In this document: positions 25,253 to 25,622 of the stretch, piece after piece | How positions within the stretch are numbered: position 1 is the first letter of the stretch | Layout: every line of letters starts with the position of its first letter | Source of the DNA: CAZEER01 sp964511215 | GTDB taxonomy: Bacteria; Fidelibacterota; Marinisomatia; Marinisomatales; UBA1611 | Direction: 5' to 3' | DNA: 25,622 bases | Assembly: GCA_964511215.1 (NCBI GenBank) | Contig: CAZEER010000029.1 | Span: 1 to 25,622, forward strand | The notes under the pieces: generated by a model | Told to the model about the DNA's origin: nothing | The model's input: only the letters and a program-made list of their open reading frames with translations | Database searches by the model: none | Made by a program: the position numbers and the translations under genes

Positions 25253-25622
25253 GCTTCATCATTCAGAACTAATCTTTCGTTTACCCAATAGATCAGTGGA
25301 ACAGTTAACGCATAAAATAATGCAATAATTACCAATGCAATTATAAAAGAGGTATTAAACTGGATTGCTCCGAATTTAACTCCCGCTATATATGATAAAG
25401 GTCCAGCGACTGCTCCGAGAAAAGTTGATGCAAAATAACGATTCCTAAGCCAGAAAAGTGAATGATTTACTGTTGCAGAAAACCCACACCACATAGCAGT
25501 AATCCAAAGTGGAGCTATTATTGTTGTTGATGTGTAAGTACCACTATATCTAAGTATACCAGCAAAAGCCATACTAGAATCAATCATCGTTCCAATTATT
25601 CCAAAAAGAATTACAAGTTTAA
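25249..25622 (-). CDS. DUF2878 membrane protein, 5' end cut by the window edge
   Basis: The frame is open to the right edge. Its first in-frame ATG here is at 25587, but the residues before it (KLVILFGIIGT) continue a hydrophobic segment, so the true start lies beyond the window. The visible part has DSSMAFAGILRYSG, APLWITAMWCGFSATVNHSL, FWLRNR and VAGPLSYIAGVKFGAIQF, the DUF2878 pattern. About four membrane segments are visible. The family is uncharacterised but recurs with CFA synthase, COG2907 and DUF1365 genes in proteobacteria. It ends in an ATGA overlap with the START-domain gene. The operon promoter must be outside the window. Confidence 0.82.
   Translation of the reverse strand, partial: KLVILFGIIGTMIDSSMAFAGILRYSGTYTSTTIIAPLWITAMWCGFSATVNHSLFWLRNRYFASTFLGAVAGPLSYIAGVKFGAIQFNTSFIIALVIIALFYALTVPLIYWVNERLVLNDEA

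Overview
This 25.6 kb window is bacterial, gene-dense and AT-rich (about one third G+C by eye). It holds 24 apparently intact or edge-truncated protein genes and one decayed gene. I see no rRNA, tRNA, CRISPR array, insertion sequence or phage gene. The gene set (ThyX, class II photolyase, glutaryl-CoA dehydrogenase, lipoprotein sulfatase, Tat-exported glycosylasparaginase, DUF3050) and the scarcity of clear Shine-Dalgarno sites suggest an uncultured aerobic marine bacterium. A Marinimicrobia (SAR406)-like or related lineage is my best guess; no marker gene here settles it.

Layout. (1) 1-448: remains of a DUF3050 gene, with an internal deletion and a reading-frame break. (2) 449-3986: three minus-strand genes, a Tat-exported N4-(beta-N-acetylglucosaminyl)-L-asparaginase, a membrane metallophosphoesterase and glutaryl-CoA dehydrogenase. 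(3) 4084-7304: a compact plus-strand riboflavin operon, ribD-ribE-ribBA-ribH, in which every junction overlaps. (4) 7307-25622: about 18.3 kb on the minus strand, 17 further genes, nearly all overlapping or within about 60 bases of each other.

The minus-strand run, read in the direction of transcription, has two parts. The first (25622 to 12996) encodes a DUF2878 membrane protein (cut by the window edge), a START-domain protein, a lipocalin, a FAD oxidoreductase, a DUF1365 protein, two different cyclopropane-synthase-family methyltransferases, a fatty-acid desaturase, a DUF1295 membrane reductase-like protein, a SOUL haem-binding protein, an SRPBCC protein, a class II CPD photolyase, a TPMT-like thiol/halide methyltransferase and a sulfatase. 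Photolyase plus CFA synthase, DUF1365 and COG2907-type flavoprotein resembles the singlet-oxygen (sigmaE/ChrR) response gene set of proteobacteria. I read it as a light/photo-oxidation and membrane-lipid remodelling island, and two methyltransferases with a desaturase and a flavoprotein could make a methylated or furan fatty acid. The second part (12936 to 7307) encodes a CysQ-type phosphatase, an O-methyltransferase, ThyX, a fused 2-oxoacid dehydrogenase E1 and a FabD-like acyltransferase that lacks the usual malonate-binding arginine.

The points most worth following up are the lipid/photo-oxidation island, the odd FabD-like/E1 pair, the SOUL gene whose signal peptide lies upstream of its first ATG with no normal start codon, and the decaying DUF3050 gene.
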